A stretch of 64,000 bases of DNA, taken from the NCBI GenBank assembly GCA_013373085.1, contig JABXIM010000044.1, positions 62,001-126,000 of the forward strand. The letters run 5' to 3'. The translations under genes were made by a program, and so were the position numbers. Below the pieces are notes generated by a model, which had not been told where the DNA came from, did no database searches, and saw nothing but the letters and a program-made list of their open reading frames with translations. Every line of letters begins with the position of its first letter. The stretch's first letter is position 1. This DNA comes from Oceanospirillaceae bacterium. Lineage in GTDB: Bacteria > Pseudomonadota > Gammaproteobacteria > Pseudomonadales > Balneatricaceae. Below, piece by piece: positions 17,692 through 26,158 of this stretch.

Positions 17692-18696
17692 ATGAAAAAA
17701 ATAATCGCCGTTCTCGGCACTCTCTGCGCACTAAACCTGACTCCCGCCAATGCCGAAACCCTGCGCCTGGATGCCGGCGGCGCCTCCTCGGTTACCGGCA
17801 TATTGCCGCAGGCAATCGCTCAGTACACCGCCAAGGAAGACATCAACCTCGAGGTCATCCTGGGCCAGACCCTGACAAAGTCGATCATGAAGTTGGGCGC
17901 GGACCGGCTCGACGCTTCCCTGGTGCCGCCACCGGCCTTCAGCGCCATGCGCAACGGCACCGGTCCCTATGCCGAGCAGGCCGAAGCCGCCAAAAAGCTG
18001 GCCGGCGAGGTTCGTGCCCTTACAGGGCTCCCCGGCAGCACTTACCATGCCATCACCTGGGCCGATACCGGCATTGAGGACTGGGACGACGTGCGCGGCA
18101 AGCGCGTCTTCGTCGGACCGCCGGCGGGCGCCGCCAACATGCAGATCATCGGCATGATCGAAGTGGCCTCCGGACTCCAGCCCGAAAGCGACTACGAGGC
18201 CATCCGCGCGCCCTGGAACATCGCCATCCAGGGGTTCCAGGACGGCCAGTACGACGTACTGGTGACCAGCGCGCCCATCGGGCAACAGTCGATCAACGAA
18301 CTGAGCCTGCAGCGCGAGATCCGCATTCTCGGTATCCCCGAAAGCGTAACCGGCACCGAGCAGTGGCGTGCCTACACCGACAAGGCCTACATGACCACCT
18401 CGGTGATTCCGGCCAACACCTACGCCGGCCAGGTCAACGGTGACCAGGACATCCTGACGGGGTCGAACATCATGTACCTGGCGGTCAACCGCAACATGGC
18501 GGACGACGTCGCCTACCGCTTCACCAAGGCGTACTGGCAGAACATCGACGCCATCAAGGCATCCAACGCGCTGCTCGGCAACACCAACACCGCCGACCCC
18601 TTCGCCGGTGTCAACGCGCCGCTGCACCCCGGTGCGGTCAAGTACTACCGCGAAGCCGGCATCGAGATCCCGCAGCAGCTGCTAACCGATCAGTAA
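17692..18696 (+). CDS. TAXI-type TRAP solute-binding protein 2
   Basis: A 334-aa periplasmic receptor with signal peptide MKKIIAVLGTLCALNLTPANA and an AGAGG ribosome site. It aligns over its length with the receptor at 7840: shared blocks include the GGASSVTGILPQAIAQY region, GQTLTKSIMKLGADRLD and the C-terminal HPGAVKYYREAGIEIP. It feeds permease 2 encoded 84 bp downstream. The promoter carries a VanR-type operator, suggesting the ligand is related to the vanillate pathway (inference). Confidence 0.92.
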   Translation: MKKIIAVLGTLCALNLTPANAETLRLDAGGASSVTGILPQAIAQYTAKEDINLEVILGQTLTKSIMKLGADRLDASLVPPPAFSAMRNGTGPYAEQAEAAKKLAGEVRALTGLPGSTYHAITWADTGIEDWDDVRGKRVFVGPPAGAANMQIIGMIEVASGLQPESDYEAIRAPWNIAIQGFQDGQYDVLVTSAPIGQQSINELSLQREIRILGIPESVTGTEQWRAYTDKAYMTTSVIPANTYAGQVNGDQDILTGSNIMYLAVNRNMADDVAYRFTKAYWQNIDAIKASNALLGNTNTADPFAGVNAPLHPGAVKYYREAGIEIPQQLLTDQ

Positions 18697-18730
18697 CCCG
18701 GTCATCCGACAGGCTAACTAAATGTCTGCA

Positions 18731-18753
18731 GCCGGGGCCCGACGGGCCCCGGC
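18731..18753 (+). other. hairpin between SBP 2 and permease 2
   Basis: GCCGGGGCCC and GGGCCCCGGC form a perfect 10-bp stem with a GAC loop and no T-run. It is in the same place as the hairpin of module 1 and probably sets the receptor-to-permease ratio. Confidence 0.6.
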
Positions 18754-18780
18754 AGATCCCACGCGCAACCGAGAATTCCC

Positions 18781-20709
18781 ATGTCCAATCGCATCAATAA
18801 CCTGCAGTACCTGATCTGGGTGCTGGGGGGCCTGCTGGCCTTTTTGGGCCTGGCCAACGTCATGCCGGGCTATGCCTCCATACCCCGCATCGGCCCGTTC
18901 GCCCTCGAATGGTTCCGCCCGCTGTTCTTCTTCCTCTGCGTCGCCATCGCGATCGTCTTCGGCTGGCAGCGCAACCTGTCCTCCGGGCGGGCGCTGCCGG
19001 TCTGGCGCATCCTGCTGGACCTGATCGCGCTGGCACTGGTCGCTTACTGCTGCGTGCGCTACTACCAGGTCGGCATGCAGATGATAAAATCCATCGTCTT
19101 CTTCGACGTCGCCGACGCCCTGGTCGCCGTCGCCGCCGTGGCCGTGGCGACCCTGCTGTGCTGGCGCCTCTGGGGCGCTCCGATCGCCATCATCGGCCTG
19201 CTGGCATTCGCCTATCTCAGCACCGGCGACTACTGGCCGGGTATCCTCAAAACCTCCGGCGGCAACCTGGTCGACGGCCTCGCCGAAAACCTCTGGTTCG
19301 GCGCCGATAACGGCCTGATGGGATCCATCTTCGGCATCATTTTGAGCACCGTTCTGCCGTTCATCATTCTCGGGTCGGTACTCGAGGGCTGCGGCGCCGG
19401 CGACTCGATGATCCGAATCTCCTTCGCGCTGATGCACCGCTTCCGCGGCGGTCCGGCCTACTCCGCCATTATCGCCTCCGGCATGTTCGGTACCGTATCG
19501 GGCAGTGCGGTGGCCAACGTCGTGGGTACCGGCGTCGTCACCATCCCGATGATTCGCAAGCGTGGTTTCTCCGGCAACTTCGCCGGCGCCCTTGAAGCAA
19601 CCGCCTCGGCCGGCGGACAGATTCTGCCGCCGATCATGGGCGCCGCCGCACTGGTGATGGCGGACTACGTCGGCGTCAGCTACCTGACCATCATCATCGC
19701 GGTGCTGATTCCGGCGCTCGCCTACTACGCCAGCCTGTTCCTGGCGGTCTACTTCGAGGCACGCAAGCTCGGCGTCGAGGCCAACGACCAGGAGATACCG
19801 GAGCCGGTAACACGCCAGGACTGGATCAACCTGTCGCTGATCGTCGCACCGCTGGCGATCATCGTGACACTGCTGATCCAGGGCGCCTCCCCTGCCGGCG
19901 CTTCCATCACCGCGATCTTCGCACTGCTGCCGCTGAGCCTGATCAACCCGCAGATCATGCGCCAGCCCTATCGCCTGCTGGCCGCCCTGGCCGAAGGCGG
20001 CATCACGGTCGCACGTCTGAGCATCGCCATCGCCATCGTCGGCATTATCGTTGCGTCGATGTCGTCCACCGGCATTCCGACCAAGTTCGCCGTGCTGCTG
20101 TCGAGCGCCTCGGAATATTCGCTGCTGGCGGCGCTGCTGATCACCGCGATCGGCTGCATCGTGCTGGGTATGGGCATGCCGACGCTGCCGGCCTATATCG
20201 CCATCATCGTCGTCATGGGCCCCACCCTCCAGGCTTTCGGACTGGAGATGATCACCGCCCACATGTTCGTGTTCTTCTTCGGCGTCGCTTCGGTCATCAC
20301 ACCGCCGGTCGCCATCGCCGCCTTCGCCGCCGCGTCGATTTCGCAGGGCTCGCCGATGGCCACGGCACTGGTCAGCACCCGCATCGCGGCGATGCTGTTC
20401 CTGATCCCGTTCGCGTTCGTCTACAACCCGCTGATGCTCACGGTGCCCGAGGCCGGTGGCGTATACAGCCTGGGCGCTTACCTGTGGATGCTGGCGCAGC
20501 TGGCCCTGGCGCTGTACCTGGCTGGCAGCGCGCTGGCACGATTCGACCAGCATCGGCTGGGTCGGCTGTCAAGTCTGTTCCGGTTCGCTCTGGCGATAGT
20601 CCTGCTGTCACCCTTCCAGCTGCCTAGCATGGCCGCTGCCGCCCTGGGCGTTGGCGTGCTGGTCCTGCACCGCATCAATCAAGTCAAACTGCAAGAGGCT
20701 CTTAGCTGA
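18781..20709 (+). CDS. TRAP transporter fused DctQM-type permease 2
   Basis: A 642-aa fused TRAP permease colinear with permease 1. Both contain GSAVANVVGTGVVTIPMIRK-like, GGQILPPIMGAAALVMAD and TAHMFVFFFGVASVITPPVAIA blocks. The N-terminal DctQ-like helices precede the DctM-like core. Its TGA overlaps the ATG of sulfatase 2 by one base (TGATG), indicating translational coupling. Together with the receptor at 17692 it forms a complete sodium-coupled importer. Confidence 0.93.
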   Translation: MSNRINNLQYLIWVLGGLLAFLGLANVMPGYASIPRIGPFALEWFRPLFFFLCVAIAIVFGWQRNLSSGRALPVWRILLDLIALALVAYCCVRYYQVGMQMIKSIVFFDVADALVAVAAVAVATLLCWRLWGAPIAIIGLLAFAYLSTGDYWPGILKTSGGNLVDGLAENLWFGADNGLMGSIFGIILSTVLPFIILGSVLEGCGAGDSMIRISFALMHRFRGGPAYSAIIASGMFGTVSGSAVANVVGTGVVTIPMIRKRGFSGNFAGALEATASAGGQILPPIMGAAALVMADYVGVSYLTIIIAVLIPALAYYASLFLAVYFEARKLGVEANDQEIPEPVTRQDWINLSLIVAPLAIIVTLLIQGASPAGASITAIFALLPLSLINPQIMRQPYRLLAALAEGGITVARLSIAIAIVGIIVASMSSTGIPTKFAVLLSSASEYSLLAALLITAIGCIVLGMGMPTLPAYIAIIVVMGPTLQAFGLEMITAHMFVFFFGVASVITPPVAIAAFAAASISQGSPMATALVSTRIAAMLFLIPFAFVYNPLMLTVPEAGGVYSLGAYLWMLAQLALALYLAGSALARFDQHRLGRLSSLFRFALAIVLLSPFQLPSMAAAALGVGVLVLHRINQVKLQEALS

Positions 20710-22346
20710 TGTCCGCCAAGAACGTCCTGTTTATCATGATCGACCAGTTGCGCTGGGACGCCCTGTCCTGCTACGGCAACCCGGTGGTCGAGACCCCCAA
20801 TATCGACCGGCTGGCGGCACGGGGCGTGCGTTTCACCAACGCCTACACCCAGGGCACCAGCTGCGGCAACGCGCGGGCGTCCATCTACACCGGCCGCCAC
20901 GTTCGCTCCCACGGCGCGACCTGGAACGACTGGCCGTTCCGGCTCGACGAGTGGACTCTGGCCGATTACATGCAGGCAGAGGGACGCCGCGTGGTGCTGC
21001 TCGGCAAGACCCACATGAAGCCGGATCGCGAGGGCATGGAGCGCCTGGGCATCGACCCGGAATCGGACCAGGGCCGAGCCCTGACCAACGCCGGCTTCAT
21101 CGAGGGCGAGCACGACGACGGCATCCACCCGGAAGGGCCCGCGGGCCCTTACTCGAGCCGGGAGCCGCGCTACAACGACTACCTGCGCGAGCAGGGCTAC
21201 GCCGGCCGCAACCCCTGGCTGGAATGGGCCAACGCCGCCGAGGGCGACGACGGCACTCCGCAGTCCGGCTTTTATATGGAAAACGCGCACCGCCCGGCCC
21301 GGGTACCCGCCGAGCATTCGGAATCCGCCTATCTGACCGGACGGGCCATCGAGACCATCGAGGCCCTCGGCGATACGCCCTGGTGCCTGCACCTGTCATA
21401 CATCAAGCCGCACTGGCCCTATCTGGCGCCGGCGCCCTATCACGATCTGTACCGCGGCTGCGAGCTGCCGCCACCGGTGCGCTCGGAGCGGGAACTCGAG
21501 GATCCGCACCCGCTGGTTCGCGCCTTCATGCAGCTGGGCGTTGCCCGCACCTTCCAGGATATTGACAAGCGCAATCACGTATTGCCGGCGTACTACGGCC
21601 TGATTAGGGAGCTGGACGACCAGCTCGGCCGGCTGTTCGCGTACCTCGAGCACAGCGGCCAGGCCGAGGACACCCTGATCGCGCTGACCGCCGACCATGG
21701 CGACTACTTCGGCGATCACTGGCTCGGCGAGAAGGATCTGTTCCACCAGCCGTCGGTGAAGGTGCCGCTGATCATCCATGACCCCTCCGCCGCCGCCGAC
21801 AGCACCCGCGGCCAGACCTGCGATGCCCTGACCGGCTCCATCGACCTGCTGCCAACCTTTATCGAGTCGCTTGGCGGCACGCCGCCGGAGCACCGCCTGG
21901 AAGGCCATTCGCTGCGGCCCTGGCTGCACGGCGAAGCCGATGCACCCGCTCGCCCGGTGATCTTTTCCGAAGGCGACTACGGACGCCTGCCGGTGGCGCA
22001 GCAGCTCGGCGTCGACCCGCTGAAAGCGCGCACGACGATGGCATTCGATGGCCGCTACAAGCTGGTGCACTGCCTTGGCCTGCCGGACATGCTGTTCGAC
22101 CTGCACAACGACCCGAACGAGTTCATCGACCTGGGCCGCGATCCCGGATACGCGGCGATCCGTGCGCAACTGCGTGGCCAAATGCTCGACTGGAGCGCCG
22201 GGCTGCGCAACCGCTCCACCGTCAGCCGGGAGAAAGAACGATCGCTGACCGGGCTGTCCCGTCGCAAGGGCATCCTGGTCGGCGTCTGGTCCGGCAGCGA
22301 GCTGACGGACGATGTGCGCCCACCGGCAGAAGTCGGGGTGTTCTGA
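20709..22346 (+). CDS. cytoplasmic sulfatase 2 with atypical C-G-N-A-R active site
   Basis: A 545-aa sulfatase-fold enzyme without a signal peptide. The metal site starts at D12-Q13 (FIMIDQLRWD), a later block is TADHGDYFGDHW, and the active-site segment is C52-G-N-A-R56 followed by ASIYTGR. Canonical targets of formylglycine-generating enzymes read C-x-P-x-R (or C-x-A-x-R). Here the third position is Asn, so maturation may be altered, or the enzyme could work from unmodified Cys as another hydrolase of the superfamily. It is translationally coupled to permease 2. A strong hairpin at 22362 follows it. Confidence 0.88.
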   Translation: MSAKNVLFIMIDQLRWDALSCYGNPVVETPNIDRLAARGVRFTNAYTQGTSCGNARASIYTGRHVRSHGATWNDWPFRLDEWTLADYMQAEGRRVVLLGKTHMKPDREGMERLGIDPESDQGRALTNAGFIEGEHDDGIHPEGPAGPYSSREPRYNDYLREQGYAGRNPWLEWANAAEGDDGTPQSGFYMENAHRPARVPAEHSESAYLTGRAIETIEALGDTPWCLHLSYIKPHWPYLAPAPYHDLYRGCELPPPVRSERELEDPHPLVRAFMQLGVARTFQDIDKRNHVLPAYYGLIRELDDQLGRLFAYLEHSGQAEDTLIALTADHGDYFGDHWLGEKDLFHQPSVKVPLIIHDPSAAADSTRGQTCDALTGSIDLLPTFIESLGGTPPEHRLEGHSLRPWLHGEADAPARPVIFSEGDYGRLPVAQQLGVDPLKARTTMAFDGRYKLVHCLGLPDMLFDLHNDPNEFIDLGRDPGYAAIRAQLRGQMLDWSAGLRNRSTVSREKERSLTGLSRRKGILVGVWSGSELTDDVRPPAEVGVF

Positions 22347-22361
22347 CCACTGAATCCATCC

Positions 22362-22391
22362 GGCGCCTTCAGGTCGCACCCTGAGGGCGCC
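22362..22391 (+). terminator. hairpin after sulfatase 2
   Basis: GGCGCCTTCAGG and CCTGAGGGCGCC form a 12-bp stem with one mismatch (G-T pairing) and a 6-nt loop. There is no U-tract, so it is a weak terminator or an mRNA-processing or stability element between module 2 and the ring-cleavage genes. Confidence 0.45.
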
Positions 22392-22411
22392 CCGTTATCA
22401 GGAAGGAATCC

Positions 22412-23122
22412 ATGAAGTCTCTGTTGTTACTGCCGGGCCTGCTCTGTGACGATGCGGTCTGGCGCGACCAGGTCGCATCCCTCGGCGACTGGCGCTGCCT
22501 AGTGCCGGACTACGGGCTGGCCGACTCGATCGAGGACATGGCCGCGCGCGCCCTCGAAAAGGCTCCGGAGCGCTTTGTACTGGCCGGCCATTCGATGGGC
22601 GGACGGGTGGCGCTGGAAATCTGTCGCCAGGCCCCCGAGCGGGTCAGCCACCTGATTCTGCTGGATACCGGCTACGCCGGACGCGCAGCAGGCGAAGCCG
22701 GCGAGCATGAAAAGAAGGGCCGGCTGGCGCTGCTGCAGCAGGCCAGGGAGGCCGGTATGCGCGCCATGGGCCAGACCTGGCTGGCGGGGATGGTTCACCC
22801 GTCCCGCCTCGACGACACCGCGCTGGTCAACGACATTCTGGCGATGATCGAGCGCAAGACGCCCGAAATCTTCGCCGCCCAGATTGAGGCCCTGCTGCAC
22901 AGGCCCGACGCCACCGCGCAGCTTGGCGCAATCGACTGCCCGACGCTGCTGCTGTGCGGCCGGGAAGACAGCTGGAGTCCGTTGTCGCGCCACGAGGAAA
23001 TGGCGGACCTGATTCCGGGCAGCCGTCTTGAAGTCATCGAGGACGCCGGTCACATGAGCACCATGGAACGGCCGCAGGCCGTGACAACGGCGATCCGCGA
23101 CTGGCTGGAGGTACACGCATGA
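22412..23122 (+). CDS. alpha/beta hydrolase
   Basis: A 236-aa alpha/beta-hydrolase. The nucleophile elbow is GHSMGG, an acid lies in the LLCGREDSWSP stretch, and the histidine is in DAGHMSTME. It has no signal peptide. It is the first gene of a tight group with the NTF2-like gene (4-bp overlap) and LigA/LigB. It could hydrolyse an aromatic ester, a thioester or a ring-cleavage product such as a lactone. The sequence does not decide between these. A good GGAAGG site precedes the start. Confidence 0.85.
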   Translation: MKSLLLLPGLLCDDAVWRDQVASLGDWRCLVPDYGLADSIEDMAARALEKAPERFVLAGHSMGGRVALEICRQAPERVSHLILLDTGYAGRAAGEAGEHEKKGRLALLQQAREAGMRAMGQTWLAGMVHPSRLDDTALVNDILAMIERKTPEIFAAQIEALLHRPDATAQLGAIDCPTLLLCGREDSWSPLSRHEEMADLIPGSRLEVIEDAGHMSTMERPQAVTTAIRDWLEVHA

Positions 23123-23559
23123 CGTTGCCGACCCCGGAACAGCAGGAAGCCTGCGAGCGACTGGTGCTGGAAGCGGCGTTTCGCGCCGACCAGCAGGACT
23201 ACGAAGGACTGGCGGCGCTGTTCGCCGAAGACGCACAGCTGTACCGCCCGAGCGCACCCCAGACACCGCTGAAGGGCCGCGACGCCATTCTGAACAGCTA
23301 CCTTGGCCGGCCGGCGACCCGAATCACGCGCCACCTGTGCAGCAACTTCCGTTTCAGCCGGGAATCGGCCGACTGCGTGCGGGTCCGCTGCTATGTCCAG
23401 CTGTACGCTTCGAGCGGCCCCGCCGAAGCCGGCGATCCCTTCGGCGCCCCGCTGGACGGCAAGGTGCTGATCGGCGAACTCGACGACCTCTGCCGCAACG
23501 ACGGCGAGGGCTGGCGCATCGCCGAACGCCGCGCCTGCTTCGTCCTGCACGGCGAATGA
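23119..23559 (+). CDS. NTF2/SnoaL-like small protein
   Basis: A 146-aa cone-fold protein resembling the beta subunits of ring-hydroxylating dioxygenases and SnoaL-like isomerases (QQDYEGLAALFAEDAQLYRP, then LKGRDAIL and RHLCSNFRF). No alpha subunit is adjacent, so it is not a classical dioxygenase beta chain. The start overlaps the hydrolase stop by 4 bp, and ligA begins 18 bp after it. A role as isomerase, hydratase or accessory of the ring-cleavage step is possible. The function is not assigned. Confidence 0.75.
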   Translation: MTLPTPEQQEACERLVLEAAFRADQQDYEGLAALFAEDAQLYRPSAPQTPLKGRDAILNSYLGRPATRITRHLCSNFRFSRESADCVRVRCYVQLYASSGPAEAGDPFGAPLDGKVLIGELDDLCRNDGEGWRIAERRACFVLHGE

Positions 23560-23577
23560 CACAGGGAGAATCCAACG

Positions 23578-23934
23578 ATGTCAGACAATCAGGACCGCTG
23601 GGGCATCCCCGGCACCTACGTATTCGATTTGCGGCTGTCCCGCCGCGGCTACGCCATCAACAAGATGTGCCACTCGCTCCGACTGGCGGAAAACCGCGAT
23701 CTTTATCTCGCCGACGAGGAAGCCTACATGGCCCGCTTCGGGCTCGACGACGAGCAGAAACAGGCGGTGCGCGAGCGCGACTGGCTGCGCCTGACGCAGC
23801 TGGGCGGCAACCTGTTTTTCTTCCTCAAGCTCGGCGCCACCCTCGGCCACGGCCTTTACCCGATCGGCGCGCAGATGCGCGGCGAAAGCTATGAGGACTT
23901 CATGAAAACCCGCAACGTTCCAGGAGCGACCTGA
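23578..23934 (+). CDS. ligA: protocatechuate 4,5-dioxygenase alpha subunit (LigA family)
   Basis: A 118-aa all-helical LigA-like small subunit. Its family pattern is visible in GTYVFD, NKMCHSLRLAENRD and GLDDEQKQAVRERDW. It caps the active site of the LigB-type catalytic subunit whose ATG overlaps its stop (TGATG). The pair would cleave protocatechuate, the VanAB and QuiC product, between C4 and C5. Gallate or another catechol carboxylate is a possible alternative. The length matches the family. Confidence 0.87.
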   Translation: MSDNQDRWGIPGTYVFDLRLSRRGYAINKMCHSLRLAENRDLYLADEEAYMARFGLDDEQKQAVRERDWLRLTQLGGNLFFFLKLGATLGHGLYPIGAQMRGESYEDFMKTRNVPGAT

Positions 23935-24782
23935 TGGCCAAGATAGTCGCCGGTATCGGCTCGTCCCACGTCCCCTCCATCGGCCGGGCCTACGATCAGC
24001 AGAAACAGACGGACCCCGCCTGGCAACCCCTGTTCGACGGCTACGAGCCGGTCAAGCGCTGGCTCGCCGAAGAGGTCAAGGCGGACGTCGTCATCCTGGT
24101 TTACAACGACCACGGCACCGAATTTTTCCTGGACCGTTATCCGAGCTTCGCGCTGGGTGTCGCCGACAGCTACCGAGTCGCGGACGAGGGCTACGGCAGG
24201 AGGCCTCTGCCCGACTTTCCGGGCGCACCGGAATTCTCCGAGCACCTCGCCAACTCGCTGGTCGCCGACGAATTCGACCTGACGCTGTGCCAGGAAATGG
24301 ATCTGGACCACGGATTCCTGACCGCGATGCCGCTGCTCTGGTCGCACGATGACGACAGCTGGCCGGTACAGGTGGTGCCGCTGCTGGTCAACGTGATCCA
24401 GCACCCGATGCCCAGCGGCAGGCGCTGCTACAAGCTCGGACAGGCGCTGCGCCGGGCCATCGAGTCCTTCCCGGAGGACCTGCGCGTTGCCGTCGTGGGG
24501 ACCGGCGGCCTGTCGCACCAGCTCAACGGCGAACGCTTCGGCTTCATCAACGAGGACTGGGACCGCCAGTGGCTGCAGGACATTCGGCAGCAGCCTGAAG
24601 TGCTTGCGGACCTGTCGCACAAAGAGGTCATGACCGCCGCCGGCGCCGAGGGCGGCGAGGTGATCATGTGGCTGGTGATGCGCGGCGCCCTGTCGCCGCA
24701 GGTGCGCGAAGTGCACCAGTTCTACTACGCGCCGATGACCACCGGCATCGGCCTGCTGGCGCTGGAAGACGACGCCGGCTGA
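23934..24782 (+). CDS. ligB: extradiol dioxygenase beta subunit (LigB family)
   Basis: A 282-aa class III extradiol dioxygenase. The N-terminal GIGSSHVPSIGRA supplies the first iron-ligand His, NDHG the second region, and GTGGLSHQLNG the C-terminal catalytic His block. It uses Fe(II) and oxygen to open catecholic rings, for protocatechuate giving 4-carboxy-2-hydroxymuconate semialdehyde. Coupled to ligA. The following pathway genes (ligC, ligI, ligJ, ligK) are not in the window, so they must be elsewhere or be replaced by the adjacent hydrolase and NTF2-like protein. Confidence 0.9.
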   Translation: MAKIVAGIGSSHVPSIGRAYDQQKQTDPAWQPLFDGYEPVKRWLAEEVKADVVILVYNDHGTEFFLDRYPSFALGVADSYRVADEGYGRRPLPDFPGAPEFSEHLANSLVADEFDLTLCQEMDLDHGFLTAMPLLWSHDDDSWPVQVVPLLVNVIQHPMPSGRRCYKLGQALRRAIESFPEDLRVAVVGTGGLSHQLNGERFGFINEDWDRQWLQDIRQQPEVLADLSHKEVMTAAGAEGGEVIMWLVMRGALSPQVREVHQFYYAPMTTGIGLLALEDDAG

Positions 24783-24800
24783 GAACAAGTCTCAAGCAGC

Positions 24801-24830
24801 CTCCGGGGCCCGATCACAGGCGCCCCGGAG
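24801..24830 (+). other. hairpin between ligB and fdhA
   Basis: CTCCGGGGC and GCCCCGGAG pair perfectly over 9 bp with a 12-nt loop and no T-run. It may separate or balance expression of the ring-cleavage genes and formaldehyde dehydrogenase. Confidence 0.5.
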
Positions 24831-24852
24831 CAATACAAAAAAGGAGAACAAT

Positions 24853-26052
24853 ATGAGTGCATCCACTGAAAACCGCGGCGTCGTGTACAAGGGTCCGGGT
24901 GAAGTTGCCGTCGAATCCATTCCCTACCCGAAACTCGAGCTCGGCAACCGCAAGTGTGACCACGGCGTCATTCTGAAAGTCGTCACCACCAACATCTGCG
25001 GCAGCGACCAGCACATGGTCCGCGGTCGCACCACCGCCCCGTCCGGCCTGGTGCTGGGCCACGAGATCACCGGCCTTGTCGTCGAAGCCGGCCGCGACGT
25101 CGAGTTCATCAAGCCCGGCGATCTGGTATCGGTACCGTTCAACATCGCCTGCGGCCGCTGCCGCAACTGTAAAGAAGGCAAAACCGGCATCTGCCTCAAC
25201 GTCAACCCGGCGCGTCCGGGCGCGGCCTACGGCTACGTCGACATGGGCGGCTGGGTCGGCGGCCAGACCGAATACGTCATGGTGCCCTACGCCGACTTCA
25301 ACCTGCTGAAATTCCCGGACAAAGATCAGGCGATGGAAAAGATCAAGGACCTGACGCTGCTGTCCGACATCTTCCCGACCGGTTTCCACGGCTGCGTGAC
25401 CGCAGGCGTCGGTCCGGGCTCCACCGTCTACATCGCCGGCGCCGGCCCGGTCGGCCTTGCGGCCGCCGTTTCCGCCCAGCTGCTGGGTGCTGCCTGCGTC
25501 ATCGTCGGCGACATGATCGAAGACCGCCTGGCCCAGGCCCGCAGCTTCGGCTGTGAAACCATTGACCTGACCCAGGACGGCGACATGGCCGACAAGCTCG
25601 AGGTCATCCTCGGCGAGCGCGAAGTCGACGCCTTCGTCGACTGCGTCGGTTTCGAAGCCCACGCCTGCGGCTGCAACCACGGCAAGGAAGCGCCGGCCAC
25701 CGTGCTGAACTCGGCCATGTCGCTGACCCGCGCCGGCGGCCAGATCGGCATTCCGGGCCTGTACGTGACCGAAGACCCGGGCGCGGTCGACGACGCCGCC
25801 AAGCACGGCGCACTGAGCATGCGTTTCGGCCTCGGCTGGGCCAAGTCCCACAGCTTCCACACCGGCCAGTGCCCGGTGATGAAGTATCACCGCCCGTTGA
25901 TGCAGGCGATCCTGTTCGAGAAGGTGAAGATCGCCGATGCGGTCAACGTCCAGGTCATCAGCCTCGACGAGGCGCCCAAGGGCTACGCCGATTTCGACGG
26001 CGGCGCGGCGAAGAAATTCGTCATCGACCCTCACGGCACCGTGGCTGCCTAA
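24853..26052 (+). CDS. fdhA: glutathione-independent formaldehyde dehydrogenase
   Basis: A 399-aa zinc-dependent medium-chain dehydrogenase very like Pseudomonas putida formaldehyde dehydrogenase (residues such as NICGSDQHMVRGRTTAPSGL). It has catalytic zinc residues C49 and H70, the structural-zinc cluster CGRCRNCKEGKTGIC, and an NAD-binding GAGPVG. It oxidises formaldehyde to formate with NAD. Lying near vanAB and directly after ligAB, it would remove the formaldehyde released by O-demethylation. AAAGGAG is a strong ribosome site. Confidence 0.92.
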   Translation: MSASTENRGVVYKGPGEVAVESIPYPKLELGNRKCDHGVILKVVTTNICGSDQHMVRGRTTAPSGLVLGHEITGLVVEAGRDVEFIKPGDLVSVPFNIACGRCRNCKEGKTGICLNVNPARPGAAYGYVDMGGWVGGQTEYVMVPYADFNLLKFPDKDQAMEKIKDLTLLSDIFPTGFHGCVTAGVGPGSTVYIAGAGPVGLAAAVSAQLLGAACVIVGDMIEDRLAQARSFGCETIDLTQDGDMADKLEVILGEREVDAFVDCVGFEAHACGCNHGKEAPATVLNSAMSLTRAGGQIGIPGLYVTEDPGAVDDAAKHGALSMRFGLGWAKSHSFHTGQCPVMKYHRPLMQAILFEKVKIADAVNVQVISLDEAPKGYADFDGGAAKKFVIDPHGTVAA

Positions 26053-26158
26053 AGAAGCGCAGTCTGAACCAGCGCCGGCACGGGAACCGAATTCCCCTGC
26101 CGGCGCGTCCATCCCCAGGGCTTAAGCCCTGTCCATCCGCGCACAGGTCTCAACGCCC

